33,597 bases of DNA, taken from positions 76,338 through 109,934 of the forward strand of contig CAKZKR010000109.1 in assembly GCA_937124615.1 (NCBI GenBank), in the 5' to 3' direction. Below are positions 24,109-33,459 of this stretch, one piece after another. Positions within the stretch are counted from its first letter, which is position 1. Every line of letters starts with the position of its first letter. Both the position numbers and the translations under genes were made by a program. This DNA is from an uncultured bacterium (GTDB lineage: Bacteria > Hydrogenedentota > Hydrogenedentia > Hydrogenedentales > Hydrogenedentaceae). A model generated the notes under the pieces. It did no database searches. It was not told the DNA's origin and worked only from the letters and a program-made list of their open reading frames with translations.

Positions 24109-27100
24109 GTGAAGGAAAAAAGTGTCGGGTTACTTTTATTTATAATCCTTCTAATAACAATTATTTTGAGAGTATGGTATCTTTACGAGGTATTTAAATA
24201 TGCACCCGATTATTCTGCACTGCAACAAGACCCGGAGGTGCAGGATTATTTTGCCCGTGCCCTTGTAACGGGTGATTGGAGTGTTCCAGAAGGAATAACA
24301 GACCCTGAAATGCGGACAACACCTTTTTTTCGACCACCGGGACATGGATATTTTTTAAGTGTTCTCTATCGTTTTGTTTCCGACAGTTATATAACACCCC
24401 GAATTATTAATACAATAGCAGGGATATTAACAGTTCTGCTGTCATTTTATTTAGGCAGAGCGATATTTAATGAGTGGGTAGGATTGATTTTTAGTTTTTT
24501 GGTTGCTACTTATAGTTTGTTTATATATTGGGAAGGTGAGGTGAATGACCCTGCATTGTTTGTATTTTTTGTTGTGTTCATGTTTTATATCCTATATCGT
24601 TGGAGTGTCTACAAAAAGTGGTATTGGTGTATCCTTTTGGGGTTGGTTATTGGTGCTTATGCCACTATGAGACCCAATATCCTCTCTTTTGGCCCATTTA
24701 TAGCTCTATGGATGGTATGGCTTACATACAAAGAAAAGAAATTTTTTACATTTATTCCTTCCTGGATTGCCTTGCTTGTTTTTACCTTTGTTCCTATTGT
24801 TCCGATTACCCTTCGAAATTATATTGCATCTGGCGAGTGGGTTCTCATTTCTACTTATTTTGGTGAAAATCTTTTTATAGGAAATAACCCTGAAGCCGAT
24901 GGTACAACTCCATGGAACCAGTATCTACAAAAATTAGAAGGAACTGGAAACTGGACTGCGCGTGATTATGTAAATGTAGTAAAAGGATTAGGAAGAGAGT
25001 TAGGAATAAAAAATTTGAAGCATGCAGACGCATCAAAGATATTTTCACAAAAAGCGATAGAATATATTAAGACACATCCAAAAGAAACCGTTAAACAAGT
25101 TTTTAAAAAAGCAGTTCTTCTCTGGTGTCCTATTGAAATTACATGTAATAAAGTGGTGTATTACGAAATAAAACATTATAGTCCTCTTAAATATCTACCA
25201 ACTTTCCCATGGGCTGGTGGACTGTTCATAACCGGGACAGTTCTTCTTTTTTCTAATGTAAGAAAAACATCAAAAAGTAAATTATTTCAATTTGTATTTC
25301 AGTCTAATGATAAATATTCTGGTGAATTGTTATTACTTATATATTTATTTATTGGAACTTATCTGGGTAGTTTCCTTATGTTTTTTGTGAATGGAAGGGC
25401 CCGCGTTCCTGTAATTCCTCTTTTTTTCTTAATAGGGGCCAATCTACTATATTTTTTATGGGTATGTATCAAAAATAAAGATTTTTTAACCTTTGCTAAA
25501 TGGTTATCAATTCTTTTGATAAGTTTTATCCTGATTTCTATCCGATGGGTTCCCTTTGAACCGGATTTAGCAAGGTGGCATTATCAGCGAGCGGATTCCT
25601 ATTTAAGACGGGGCGAGGTACAAAAGGCTTTAGAGGAAGCACGAACGCTTATATATATGCCCAAAAGTTTACCGTATATGCACCATCGATTGGGAAAAGA
25701 TCTTTTCAAGGCAGGTTATTTCATGGAGGCTAAAGAGCAATTTGAAAAAGGTATTCATCTTGCTCCAGATTATCAAGATATGTTTTATTACCTCGGCAAA
25801 ACCTATCTTGCTTTAAAAGATGAAGCAAAAGCAGAAGAATACTTTAAAAGAGCACTCGAATTAAATCCGCATGACGCCCGTTCTCATAATGAAATAGGAG
25901 AAATACTTGAACATCAAGGGAATTGGAGAAAGGCTCTTGTTCATTATGAAAAGGCTCTGGAAATTGTTCCCGGCTTTACTTATGTTTTAGATAAGTATGG
26001 CAGAATACTCGCATCACAAGGCCGATCAGATGAAGCATTGGCTTTTTACAGAAAAGCCCTTGAAGCAGACCCTTCCTACCAGGATGTATATTTTCTTATA
26101 GGTAGGGAATTGAAAAATTTGGGGAGGGTTGAAGAAGCAAAGGACACCCTACAAAAAGCGGTTGATTTAAATTCTAAAGATGCAAGGGCACTTTGTGAGT
26201 TGGGAAATATTTTTGCCGATGACGGAGATTGGGATATTGCGGAAGATTATTATCGGCGTGCTATATTTGCTAAACCGGATTTTGCTTATGCTTATGAACG
26301 ATTAGGAAGGATCTTATTTGCAAAAGATGCCTTGAAAGATGCTGAAGAAAATCTAAAAAAAGCGATTAAGTTAAATTCTGAGTATCAGGATAGTATTTAT
26401 CTTTTAGGTTGTATTTTGAAGAAGCAAGAAAGATTAGATGAAGCGGAAACTTATCTTCGTAGAGCGATAGAGTTGAATGTTAGAGATGCTCGAGCATGGA
26501 ATGAATTGGGAGAAATGATGGAAATTAAAAAAGATATTGAACAAGCCCTAATCTGTTATGAGAAGGCCTTGGAAGCGTATCCCCAGTTTTCCTATGTTAT
26601 TGCCAAAATGGGGGCTATTTATGCAAATAAAGGCGAATATGATAAATCATTAGAGAAACTAAAATTAGCATTAAATATTGACCCAGGTTTTCAAAATGTA
26701 TGTTACATGACAGGACAGGTATTATCAAGAATGGGCAGAAAAGATGAAGCGGTAACATACCTCAAAAAGGCGATAGAGATGAATCCTGATGATGCACGGG
26801 CCCATAGAGAATTGGCTATTTTACTACAGGACGATAACCCTGAAGAATCAATTAAACACTTTAAGAAAGCGCTGGAAGTTGTTCCTGACTTTACCCTTGT
26901 ATTAAATAATTGGGGAAGTCTTTTAGTTAAAATGAATAGGTGGGATGAAGCAGAAAAAAAGTTTTATGAGGCATTAAGAATTAGACCTAATGATGAATTG
27001 GCCTATTATAATTTGGCACAGTTGGCCGAAAAAAGAGGGAATACAGAGCAAGCAATAGAACTCTATCAAAAGGCAATGGTGAATAGCCCTGATAATTCCT

Positions 27101-27876
27101 ATATCCCTTACGACCTGGGTGTCCTATACGACCGAATGGGACGGACAAAAGAAGCAGAGGAGATGTACCATAAAGCACTCGAAGTAGATGATAAAAATCC
27201 TTTAGCCTATAATAATCTGGGCTATCACGCATTTTTGTCCGGAGATATAGATAAAGCAATAGAATTGTATCAAATGTCTTTATCCATAAAACCGGACCTT
27301 ATAAATGCTCTTTTTAACATTGCAGATGCTTTTTATATGAAAGGCGAATTGGAAAAAGTTATTCCTTATTTTGAAAAAGCATTAGAAAAACAACCGAAAG
27401 ACCATAATCTTCATAATGCTTTAGGGTTTTATGCATTTCAGGTAAATATGTTTGATTTATCGGAGAAACATTTAAAAGAGGCTGTTAATTTACTATATGA
27501 ATTCCCTCTTGCATGGAGAAATTTGGGGAATTTGTATAAAGCACAGAAAAGATATGAAGAAGCAGAGAATGCATATAAAACAGCGATAAAGATTTATCCC
27601 AGTGATAGTGAAGGGTGGATAGATTATGCTTTGTATAAAAAAGAGATAGGAAATTATCAGGAAGCGAGACACCTTTTTGAGGAATCTCTTAGAAGGTTAA
27701 AAGAAAAAGAGGCCCCCATAGAAACAATAGCGGAGATTTTATTGGAGATAGGAGAGATGTATTTTAAGTTAGGTGATAAAGAAAACGCAGAGAAAGTATT
27801 TGAAGAAGTTAGAAAGTTAGATATACAAAATAATGATATAAAACAAAAACTTGAACAAATAAATGTTCTTAAATAA
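24109..27876 (+). CDS. GT39-type (PMT-like) membrane glycosyltransferase fused to about 22 TPRs
   Basis: 1255 residues. Residues 1-485 contain about 11 membrane helices. The first extracytoplasmic loop has QQDPEVQDYFARAL and FFRPPGHGYFLS, with acidic residues as in GT-C enzymes of the GT39/ArnT type. ITLRNYIASGEW and GENLFIGNNPEADG are also family-like. Such enzymes move sugars from polyprenyl-phosphate donors to proteins or lipids on the outer side of the inner membrane. Residues of about 487-1255 are about 22 tetratricopeptide repeats. With 11 helices and a cytoplasmic N-terminus the TPRs would face the periplasm, as in eukaryotic TMTC O-mannosyltransferases. The GTG start has AAGGA seven bases upstream. 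It converges with the aminotransferase gene, nine bases away. The acceptor is unknown. Confidence 0.88.
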   Translation: MKEKSVGLLLFIILLITIILRVWYLYEVFKYAPDYSALQQDPEVQDYFARALVTGDWSVPEGITDPEMRTTPFFRPPGHGYFLSVLYRFVSDSYITPRIINTIAGILTVLLSFYLGRAIFNEWVGLIFSFLVATYSLFIYWEGEVNDPALFVFFVVFMFYILYRWSVYKKWYWCILLGLVIGAYATMRPNILSFGPFIALWMVWLTYKEKKFFTFIPSWIALLVFTFVPIVPITLRNYIASGEWVLISTYFGENLFIGNNPEADGTTPWNQYLQKLEGTGNWTARDYVNVVKGLGRELGIKNLKHADASKIFSQKAIEYIKTHPKETVKQVFKKAVLLWCPIEITCNKVVYYEIKHYSPLKYLPTFPWAGGLFITGTVLLFSNVRKTSKSKLFQFVFQSNDKYSGELLLLIYLFIGTYLGSFLMFFVNGRARVPVIPLFFLIGANLLYFLWVCIKNKDFLTFAKWLSILLISFILISIRWVPFEPDLARWHYQRADSYLRRGEVQKALEEARTLIYMPKSLPYMHHRLGKDLFKAGYFMEAKEQFEKGIHLAPDYQDMFYYLGKTYLALKDEAKAEEYFKRALELNPHDARSHNEIGEILEHQGNWRKALVHYEKALEIVPGFTYVLDKYGRILASQGRSDEALAFYRKALEADPSYQDVYFLIGRELKNLGRVEEAKDTLQKAVDLNSKDARALCELGNIFADDGDWDIAEDYYRRAIFAKPDFAYAYERLGRILFAKDALKDAEENLKKAIKLNSEYQDSIYLLGCILKKQERLDEAETYLRRAIELNVRDARAWNELGEMMEIKKDIEQALICYEKALEAYPQFSYVIAKMGAIYANKGEYDKSLEKLKLALNIDPGFQNVCYMTGQVLSRMGRKDEAVTYLKKAIEMNPDDARAHRELAILLQDDNPEESIKHFKKALEVVPDFTLVLNNWGSLLVKMNRWDEAEKKFYEALRIRPNDELAYYNLAQLAEKRGNTEQAIELYQKAMVNSPDNSYIPYDLGVLYDRMGRTKEAEEMYHKALEVDDKNPLAYNNLGYHAFLSGDIDKAIELYQMSLSIKPDLINALFNIADAFYMKGELEKVIPYFEKALEKQPKDHNLHNALGFYAFQVNMFDLSEKHLKEAVNLLYEFPLAWRNLGNLYKAQKRYEEAENAYKTAIKIYPSDSEGWIDYALYKKEIGNYQEARHLFEESLRRLKEKEAPIETIAEILLEIGEMYFKLGDKENAEKVFEEVRKLDIQNNDIKQKLEQINVLK
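25771..26991 (+). repeat. Four tandem 306-bp units (three-TPR module) inside the glycosyltransferase-TPR gene
   Basis: The Y/F-Q-D/N element that opens each unit starts at 25771, 26077, 26383 and 26689, exactly 306 bp (102 codons) apart. Within each unit three different TPRs follow in the same order: YQD..Y.LG, then DARA..ELG, then F.YV....G.I. Units 1-3 keep the length; unit 4 is one codon shorter, at LLQDDNPEES. The protein pattern is conserved but the DNA is diverged, which fits ancient tandem duplication of a three-TPR block. Confidence 0.85.
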
Positions 27877-27885
27877 TCAAAACTC

Positions 27886-29076
27886 CTACTTAATTAGTTT
27901 GTTCAGACAATTACATATATATTTGATTGTATCTTCAGAAATCCCATCATAGAAGGGTAGTGCCAGTAGTCTTGGATAGACGCTATTAGCATTTGGACAA
28001 TTTGGTTCGTTAATTATCGTTGAAACATCGTCAATTACTTCTTCTTTTAATGCAGTGTCTATACCATGAAAGAGAAGGGAACGGCAAATTCTCTGAGATT
28101 CCATAGGAAGAATTACAACAAACATATAATATGAAGGCGTACAATTCGTTCTAACATAAGGAATGTCAATTTTATCGGATAATAATTTGCGGTATAGTTG
28201 TGCTATTTCGTTTCTTTGCTCAATCCGTGAAGAGAGGAAAGATAATTTTTCAATCCCAATTCTGGCTTGAAGAGGAGTATATCGGATATTTTCAGGAGGA
28301 ACACTTTGAAATTTACGATATACATATTCTATTGATTTGAAAAAAAAAGGAAATAATCTTAAAAAAAGGATGGGGTACATTAGTTGTGAGTTATATAGTG
28401 TTTGTTCTATTTTTATCGATTTTGCTTTCTTTGTTATTTCAGCTGTGTCTATGACGAATTGTTGATTCTGTTCACGAACAAAATTAATTAAAGATACATC
28501 ATTGCTAACGAGCATACCCCCACCATATGTATTTATGGGTTTCGATACATCAAAACTAAAAAAGCCCGCATATCCAATCGTCCCCGCATATTGGTTGTGG
28601 ATCTTAGCACCACACGCATGAGCAGTATCTTCTATTACAGGAATATTATAAGCTTCTCCTATTTTGCATATTTCTTCTATATAACAGGGGTTCCCAAAAG
28701 TGTGGAGTGAAATTATAACCTTTGTCCGGGATGTAATTCTTTTTTGAAGCGAATGGGGGTCTATATTTAATGTTTTAGGGTCTATGTCTGCACAAACAGG
28801 TTTAAGACCTAATGATAATATAATATTTACAAGTGCTTTTAGTGTCAATGCAGGAATAATTACTTCATCGTCTTTTTGAAGATTTAAATGTTTTAAAATA
28901 AGTTTAAGTCCGACCCGTCCTGAGGGGAGAGCTACTGCATATGGAGTTCCAAAAAATGTGCTGAATTCGTTTTCCCATCGGGAGACAATACTTTCATTTG
29001 ATAGTAAATCAGAAGGAGGATTTAGAACTTCTTTGTATTCCATAGGTAAAATATGTATCCATCTTCGTGGTATCAT
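27886..29076 (-). CDS. DegT/DnrJ/EryC1/StrS-family PLP-dependent sugar aminotransferase
   Basis: 396 residues from ATG 29076 (MIPRRW start), which has GGAA six bases upstream; ATG 29082 is an alternative. Family elements: ALPSGRVGLKLILK, DEVIIPALTLKALVNIILSLG, VIISLHTFGNPCYIEEI, IEDTAHACGA and FFSFDVSKPINTYGGGM with the PLP Lys at 179. The family transaminates keto-sugar nucleotides to amino sugars for O-antigen, capsule or antibiotic pathways. It is encoded opposite to the neighbouring genes. It diverges from the flippase-like gene with only 35 bp between start codons and converges with the TPR gene. The sugar cannot be named. Some members of the superfamily are transcriptional or non-sugar enzymes, but the surroundings favour sugar. 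Confidence 0.9.
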   Translation of the reverse strand: MIPRRWIHILPMEYKEVLNPPSDLLSNESIVSRWENEFSTFFGTPYAVALPSGRVGLKLILKHLNLQKDDEVIIPALTLKALVNIILSLGLKPVCADIDPKTLNIDPHSLQKRITSRTKVIISLHTFGNPCYIEEICKIGEAYNIPVIEDTAHACGAKIHNQYAGTIGYAGFFSFDVSKPINTYGGGMLVSNDVSLINFVREQNQQFVIDTAEITKKAKSIKIEQTLYNSQLMYPILFLRLFPFFFKSIEYVYRKFQSVPPENIRYTPLQARIGIEKLSFLSSRIEQRNEIAQLYRKLLSDKIDIPYVRTNCTPSYYMFVVILPMESQRICRSLLFHGIDTALKEEVIDDVSTIINEPNCPNANSVYPRLLALPFYDGISEDTIKYICNCLNKLIK

Positions 29077-29111
29077 ATACATTTCCAATTTAAAGGATTT
29101 ATTAACTATTA

Positions 29112-30044
29112 ATGTTTAATTTTATAAAAAATAAAGACAGAATATTAAATGTGCTTCATTTATCTGGTTTTATTATTTTAATATTATTAACCTTTTTGGG
29201 GATATACCAGATAAGAGAAGAAAATTTATCAGATGTGAAAAATGTAATTGTAAACAGATGGGGATTCTTTTTGCTTGCATGTCTATTGAGGTTGGTGGAT
29301 TGGATATTAGATTATTATTTATGGAGATGTTTACTTAAAAAATATGTTAATGACTTTTCAATGATGAAGTCTATTTGGGTGTATCTAACACAAGGTGCAG
29401 GTGTTGTTTTACCAGCACAATTAGGGAGGGCATTAAGGGGTTATGTAATTACAAAAACTATGGGAATCCCTCTTTCAAAGGCAATGACTGTCGAGTTCTT
29501 ATTTTTGTTATGTGTTTTTGAAGGTGCATTTTTAGTAATGATGCTTTCTTTGGGGTTTTATGCAAACTTTATTTTATTTCCGCTCATTCTTGCTCTGGTG
29601 TCATTAATTTCTCTCCCCATATTACTTCGATTTCTAAGACCTTTATTAGCAAACTTGAAAATAGTATTAACAGATGAGTTCGTAAACCCTTATTTTTTGA
29701 TATTATTTTGCATTGGTTGTTCCATAGGTTGGGCCGTTAATGGATTTGTTTTTTATCTATTATTAGGGGGAAGATCTTCTGGATTGTTATTAAGCCAGGT
29801 CGAGATGATTGTATTGGGAAACCTATTTCTTGCGATATGTAGTGGAATTCCTGGTGGGGTGGGTATTGTTGAAACAACCATGAGTATTTCCTTGCATTGG
29901 TTACAGATTCAATTACTCGAAATAATCGTTGTAATAGGAGTGTTTCGTATAATTACATTCTGGATATGGATCCCTGTAGGTTGGCTGGCGTTGATTAGAT
30001 TGAAGATATATAAAAAAAATGATTTAATAGAAGATATTCAATGA
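29112..30044 (+). CDS. Flippase-like membrane protein (LPG synthase TM / UPF0104 family)
   Basis: 310 residues and about eight membrane helices. YLTQGAGVVLPAQLGRALRGYVITKTMGIPLSKAMTVEFLF holds the conserved lumenal-side Pro/Gly/Arg pattern of the AglD/UPF0104 and lysylphosphatidylglycerol synthase membrane domain. GNLFLAICSGIPGGVGIVETTM is the second hallmark (IPGGVGi.E). Members are thought to help move lipid-linked substrates, including glycolipids, across the membrane. It lacks the soluble aminoacyltransferase domain of MprF. The start follows no strong ribosome-binding site. Its last codons overlap the ATG of the radical SAM gene by 4 nt, so the two are coupled. A role in glycan assembly is inference from its neighbours. 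Confidence 0.85.
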   Translation: MFNFIKNKDRILNVLHLSGFIILILLTFLGIYQIREENLSDVKNVIVNRWGFFLLACLLRLVDWILDYYLWRCLLKKYVNDFSMMKSIWVYLTQGAGVVLPAQLGRALRGYVITKTMGIPLSKAMTVEFLFLLCVFEGAFLVMMLSLGFYANFILFPLILALVSLISLPILLRFLRPLLANLKIVLTDEFVNPYFLILFCIGCSIGWAVNGFVFYLLLGGRSSGLLLSQVEMIVLGNLFLAICSGIPGGVGIVETTMSISLHWLQIQLLEIIVVIGVFRIITFWIWIPVGWLALIRLKIYKKNDLIEDIQ

Positions 30045-31030
30045 AACAGAATATAAAGAGCATTCCATTGTTGTTAAAATCGTGGGTAAAAACAAAAATT
30101 TTTAATATAAATGCACCTTTGTTTGTAGAGTGGAACTTGACATTTCGTTGTCCATACCAATGCCTTTACTGTGGTTCAAGTGAGGTAGCGAAGAATGAAT
30201 TAGACACAAAAGAGATTTTAGAGCGGTTAACATTTTTATACAAGGCAGGCGCAAGATGGATAACATTTGGGGGAGGCGAACCATTAATTAAGAAGGATAT
30301 AATAAAGATTCTTGAGCATGCAAAATCTTTAGGTTTCAATGTCTTCTTAAGTTCTACAGGTGTAAATATAGAGAGATATGATGGGATTGAAAAATATGTT
30401 GACCACATTAATTTAAGTTTTGATGGTCCCCGTGAAATACACGATAAAGTCCGAGGGAAAGGCTCTTATGAAAGGCTGTTTCAAGTACTTAATTTTTGCA
30501 AATCAAAAAAAATATCTATATCTTTTTTATGTGTAATATCTCAATTAAACATAGATGCTATTGACTATGTTTTACAAATGGCTCGGAACGAAAATGTAAA
30601 AGTGATGTTCCAGCCTTCAACGCTACATCTGGATTCATCCTTGAGCCCAAATCCCATTGCCCCGAATAAGGAAGAATACAATAATGTATTACAGTATATT
30701 ATTGAGCAAAAAAAACAAGGGGCTCCTGTCCGAAATTCATTAGCAGGTTTAAAATATTTAAGTAATTGGCCTTATCCTGCTAAGATATGGTGTCCTGCGG
30801 GACGATTAACATTTACAATTGAGCCCGATGGTTCTATCTTATCGTGTCATTTATTTGAAACTCCTGAACTTTATAAGAAAAAAGGTAATATGAATGAGGA
30901 ATTTGTAAAACTAATAACTCATTTGAAAGTTCCTAAAAACTGTAATACTTGTTGGTGTGCACCAATTGTGGAACTTGCTTTAATATGGAATTTGAACCCT
31001 TCTGCAATCTGGAATGTTTTCTGGATATAA
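30041..31030 (+). CDS. Radical SAM/SPASM-domain protein
   Basis: 329 residues. The SAM cluster motif is CPYQCLYC (Cys37, Cys41, Cys44), followed by WITFGGGEPLIKKDI (the GGEP region) and INLSFDGP. The C-terminal SPASM-like part has CPAGRLTFTIEPDGSILSCHLF and CNTCWC, likely ligands of auxiliary iron-sulfur clusters. Such enzymes modify peptides, sugars or cofactors. No small precursor-peptide gene is seen beside it. Its gene lies between a flippase-like gene and a carbamoyltransferase gene, which suggests a sugar or lipid-linked substrate; this is inference. It starts by overlap with the preceding gene and ends 28 nt before the next. Confidence 0.88.
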   Translation: MKQNIKSIPLLLKSWVKTKIFNINAPLFVEWNLTFRCPYQCLYCGSSEVAKNELDTKEILERLTFLYKAGARWITFGGGEPLIKKDIIKILEHAKSLGFNVFLSSTGVNIERYDGIEKYVDHINLSFDGPREIHDKVRGKGSYERLFQVLNFCKSKKISISFLCVISQLNIDAIDYVLQMARNENVKVMFQPSTLHLDSSLSPNPIAPNKEEYNNVLQYIIEQKKQGAPVRNSLAGLKYLSNWPYPAKIWCPAGRLTFTIEPDGSILSCHLFETPELYKKKGNMNEEFVKLITHLKVPKNCNTCWCAPIVELALIWNLNPSAIWNVFWI

Positions 31031-31058
31031 AACATTTTTCGATTAGGAATAATTATTC

Positions 31059-32813
31059 ATGATTATACTGGGAATCAGTGAAGATTTTTTTGATGCAGGC
31101 ATTACCTTTTGTGATAATGACCGTATTTTGTTTATGTCCAATGAGGAACGATATACCCGCCGTAAAAATGAAGGAGGATTTCCTTATTTGACTTTGGAAA
31201 ATGGTCTAAAGCAAACAGGGCTAACCTGGAAAGACATAGATGCTGTATGTGTTTCTGGATTTGTTACACCGTTCCCATTTTTTCGATTGTTCCCTAATTT
31301 GCAAAAGAAAGCTTTTTCTTCAAGAAGAGAAAGAAAAGAAGATGTTCAAAAGCATAATTTTTGGAGCAGTATTACGGAGTGGGCTGTTTCTCATAATCCC
31401 GTCAGTTATATGAATCCTTCGGAAAATATGAAAAAGGGTTTGACCATTATATTAAAGAAGATAATTTATAAAAGATTACCATATCTTTCAAGAGAGATTT
31501 CTGTCTCTTTTGTAGAGCATCATGAAGCCCACGCATGGGGTAGTTACTTCTGTTCCGGATTTGATAAGGCTTTAATTATAACCGCAGATGGAATGGGAGA
31601 TGGGTTATCTCTAACTGTTTCAATAGGAGAAGGGAATACGATAACGAGATTATGGAAATCCTCTGCGAAAAGTTCTTTTGGCTTGTTTTTTGAAAATTTG
31701 ACAGAAGTTTTAGGTTTTGTCCCATGTAGGGATGAAGGTAAACTCACAGGTCTATCAGCACATGGAAATGCAAATAGAATTAAACATGACAATCCATTTT
31801 CCTGGGATGGAGACATTTTAATTTATAAAGGACCTTATGGAAAAAAAATGAGAGAGTGGCTATCCAATTTGCTGGAAAAGTACTCGAGAGAAGACCTGTG
31901 TGCTTGGTCGCAGAATATTTTGGAACAGACGATTTGTGCCCTGACTAAACATTGGTTAAATAGAACAGGATTGAACAAGGTGACAGTAGCAGGAGGAGTT
32001 TTTGCGAATGTGTTATTGAACCAGAAAATACATGAATTGGAAGAGGTAGAGGAATTGTTCGTTTATCCAAATATGGGGGATGGTGGATTAAGTTTAGGTG
32101 CTATTTGTTCCTCTTACCGTTTTTATCCTAAACCACTTCCTCATGCTTTTTGGGGAGACTGTTTTGGTAAAAAAGAAATCGTAGATGTAATCGTAAAATA
32201 TAAACTACCCTATAAAGAGTTGAGCAATCAGCGAATTTGGGAATTCACTGCAAAATGTCTTTATGAAAAGAAAATTGTTGCCCGATTTTATGACAGGATG
32301 GAGTGGGGCCCTCGGGCACTGGGAAACCGATCTATCTTATGTGATTCAACAATGAAAAATATTACTGAAAAATTAAATATGAAATTAAAACGAAGCGATT
32401 TTATGCCTTTTGCCCCTGCTCTTTTAGATGAAGATGCAGAACGGTTTTTGATAGGATATACTAAAGCGAGGCATGCAGGTGAGTTCATGACATGTTGTTT
32501 TCGAAGTACTAATAAGATGAAAGAACAACATGGTGCAGTAGTGCATATTGATGGAACGACGCGAGCCCAACTTGTGAAAGAAGAAAGCAATCCAACTTTT
32601 TATGAAATACTGAAGCGATATAAAAGATTGTCGGGGACAAGTGTCGTTCTAAATACGAGTTTTAATATGCACGAATCTCCAATTGTTAGAACACCTGAAG
32701 AAGCAATGCAGACATTTATTGAATCAGGAGTGGATTTTTTATCTATAGATAATTATGTTGTAGCAAAGAATCAAGATTTGTGGAATAGTATTGATGGAGA
32801 CAACGGGTATTAA
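31059..32813 (+). CDS. NodU/TobZ-family carbamoyltransferase
   Basis: 584 residues, full family length. The N-terminal Kae1-like domain carries the metal-binding motif VEHHEAHAWGSYFCSGF (about 152-168) and ITADGMGDG. Later come RDEGKLTGLSAHGN, VTVAGGVFANVLLNQKIH and VYPNMGDGGLSLGA. The C-terminal YrdC-like part has RMEWGPRALGNRSIL. The enzyme makes carbamoyl-adenylate from carbamoyl phosphate and ATP and transfers the carbamoyl group to a hydroxyl on a sugar or secondary metabolite. AGGA lies ten bases before the ATG. The reading frame overlaps the start of hisH by 20 nt. In a glycan cluster it would carbamoylate a surface sugar. Confidence 0.92.
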   Translation: MIILGISEDFFDAGITFCDNDRILFMSNEERYTRRKNEGGFPYLTLENGLKQTGLTWKDIDAVCVSGFVTPFPFFRLFPNLQKKAFSSRRERKEDVQKHNFWSSITEWAVSHNPVSYMNPSENMKKGLTIILKKIIYKRLPYLSREISVSFVEHHEAHAWGSYFCSGFDKALIITADGMGDGLSLTVSIGEGNTITRLWKSSAKSSFGLFFENLTEVLGFVPCRDEGKLTGLSAHGNANRIKHDNPFSWDGDILIYKGPYGKKMREWLSNLLEKYSREDLCAWSQNILEQTICALTKHWLNRTGLNKVTVAGGVFANVLLNQKIHELEEVEELFVYPNMGDGGLSLGAICSSYRFYPKPLPHAFWGDCFGKKEIVDVIVKYKLPYKELSNQRIWEFTAKCLYEKKIVARFYDRMEWGPRALGNRSILCDSTMKNITEKLNMKLKRSDFMPFAPALLDEDAERFLIGYTKARHAGEFMTCCFRSTNKMKEQHGAVVHIDGTTRAQLVKEESNPTFYEILKRYKRLSGTSVVLNTSFNMHESPIVRTPEEAMQTFIESGVDFLSIDNYVVAKNQDLWNSIDGDNGY

Positions 32814-33459
32814 AAATAAAAATCTGCGAATTGCTATTATCGATTATTCTGCGGGAAACATCCATTCTGTATATCGTGCTTTTTTAAAAACAAATGTATC
32901 GATAGATATTGTCAATAAGGATACAGATTTGGGTCGATTTGATGCAGTTGTAATGCCTGGGGTAGGTGCATGTGGAAGTGCGATAAATTTCTTAACAAAG
33001 ACGGGCTTGACTAACAGATTAAATCACTTTGTATTAGAACTGAAGAAACCTATTTTGGGTATTTGTTTGGGATTTCAAATTATGGCAGAGTTTAGTGAGG
33101 AAGGTAATGTAAAAGGTCTGGGCTGGATACCCGCAAAAGTTTATCATATAAGGAATGTGGTTAAAGATTTTATTCGAGTACCCCACATTGGCTGGAATGA
33201 TGTAAATGCTAACAGTAAAGATTTGACTTTATTGGCGGGAATGATTGAAAAACCTAATTTTTATTTTGCACATTCTTTTTTTGTTCCATTAAAAGATATT
33301 GATGGGAGCATAGGAACAACAGAGTATGGGGTCCCGTTTATTTCTCTTTATCAGAATAGAAACATTTATGGAACACAATTTCACCCTGAGAAAAGTTATA
33401 TTGGAGGTGCCATGTTGATACAAAACTTTCTTAGTGAGGTGTTACATGTTAAAAGTTAG
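32794..33459 (+). CDS. hisH: HisH-like glutamine amidotransferase subunit
   Basis: 221 residues from ATG 32794, which has GGA nine bases upstream; the TTG at 32791 is less likely. The class I amidotransferase triad is complete: Cys91 in LGICLG, His197 and Glu199 in QFHPE. IIDYSAGNIHSVYRAF, VMPGVGACGSA and PHIGWNDV are HisH signatures. It would release ammonia from glutamine and feed it to a HisF-type partner. No other his genes are nearby, and the partner encoded next lacks a key HisF residue. It probably belongs to the HisH2/HisF2 type that supplies ammonia for acetamidino-sugar formation in O-antigen loci. It overlaps the carbamoyltransferase gene by 20 nt and the next gene by 14 nt. Confidence 0.9.
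   Translation: METTGIKNKNLRIAIIDYSAGNIHSVYRAFLKTNVSIDIVNKDTDLGRFDAVVMPGVGACGSAINFLTKTGLTNRLNHFVLELKKPILGICLGFQIMAEFSEEGNVKGLGWIPAKVYHIRNVVKDFIRVPHIGWNDVNANSKDLTLLAGMIEKPNFYFAHSFFVPLKDIDGSIGTTEYGVPFISLYQNRNIYGTQFHPEKSYIGGAMLIQNFLSEVLHVKS

Noticed and set aside
27877-27885. Possible bidirectional terminator between the convergent TPR and aminotransferase genes
   Set aside because: Only nine bases separate the stop codons and no stable stem-loop is visible.
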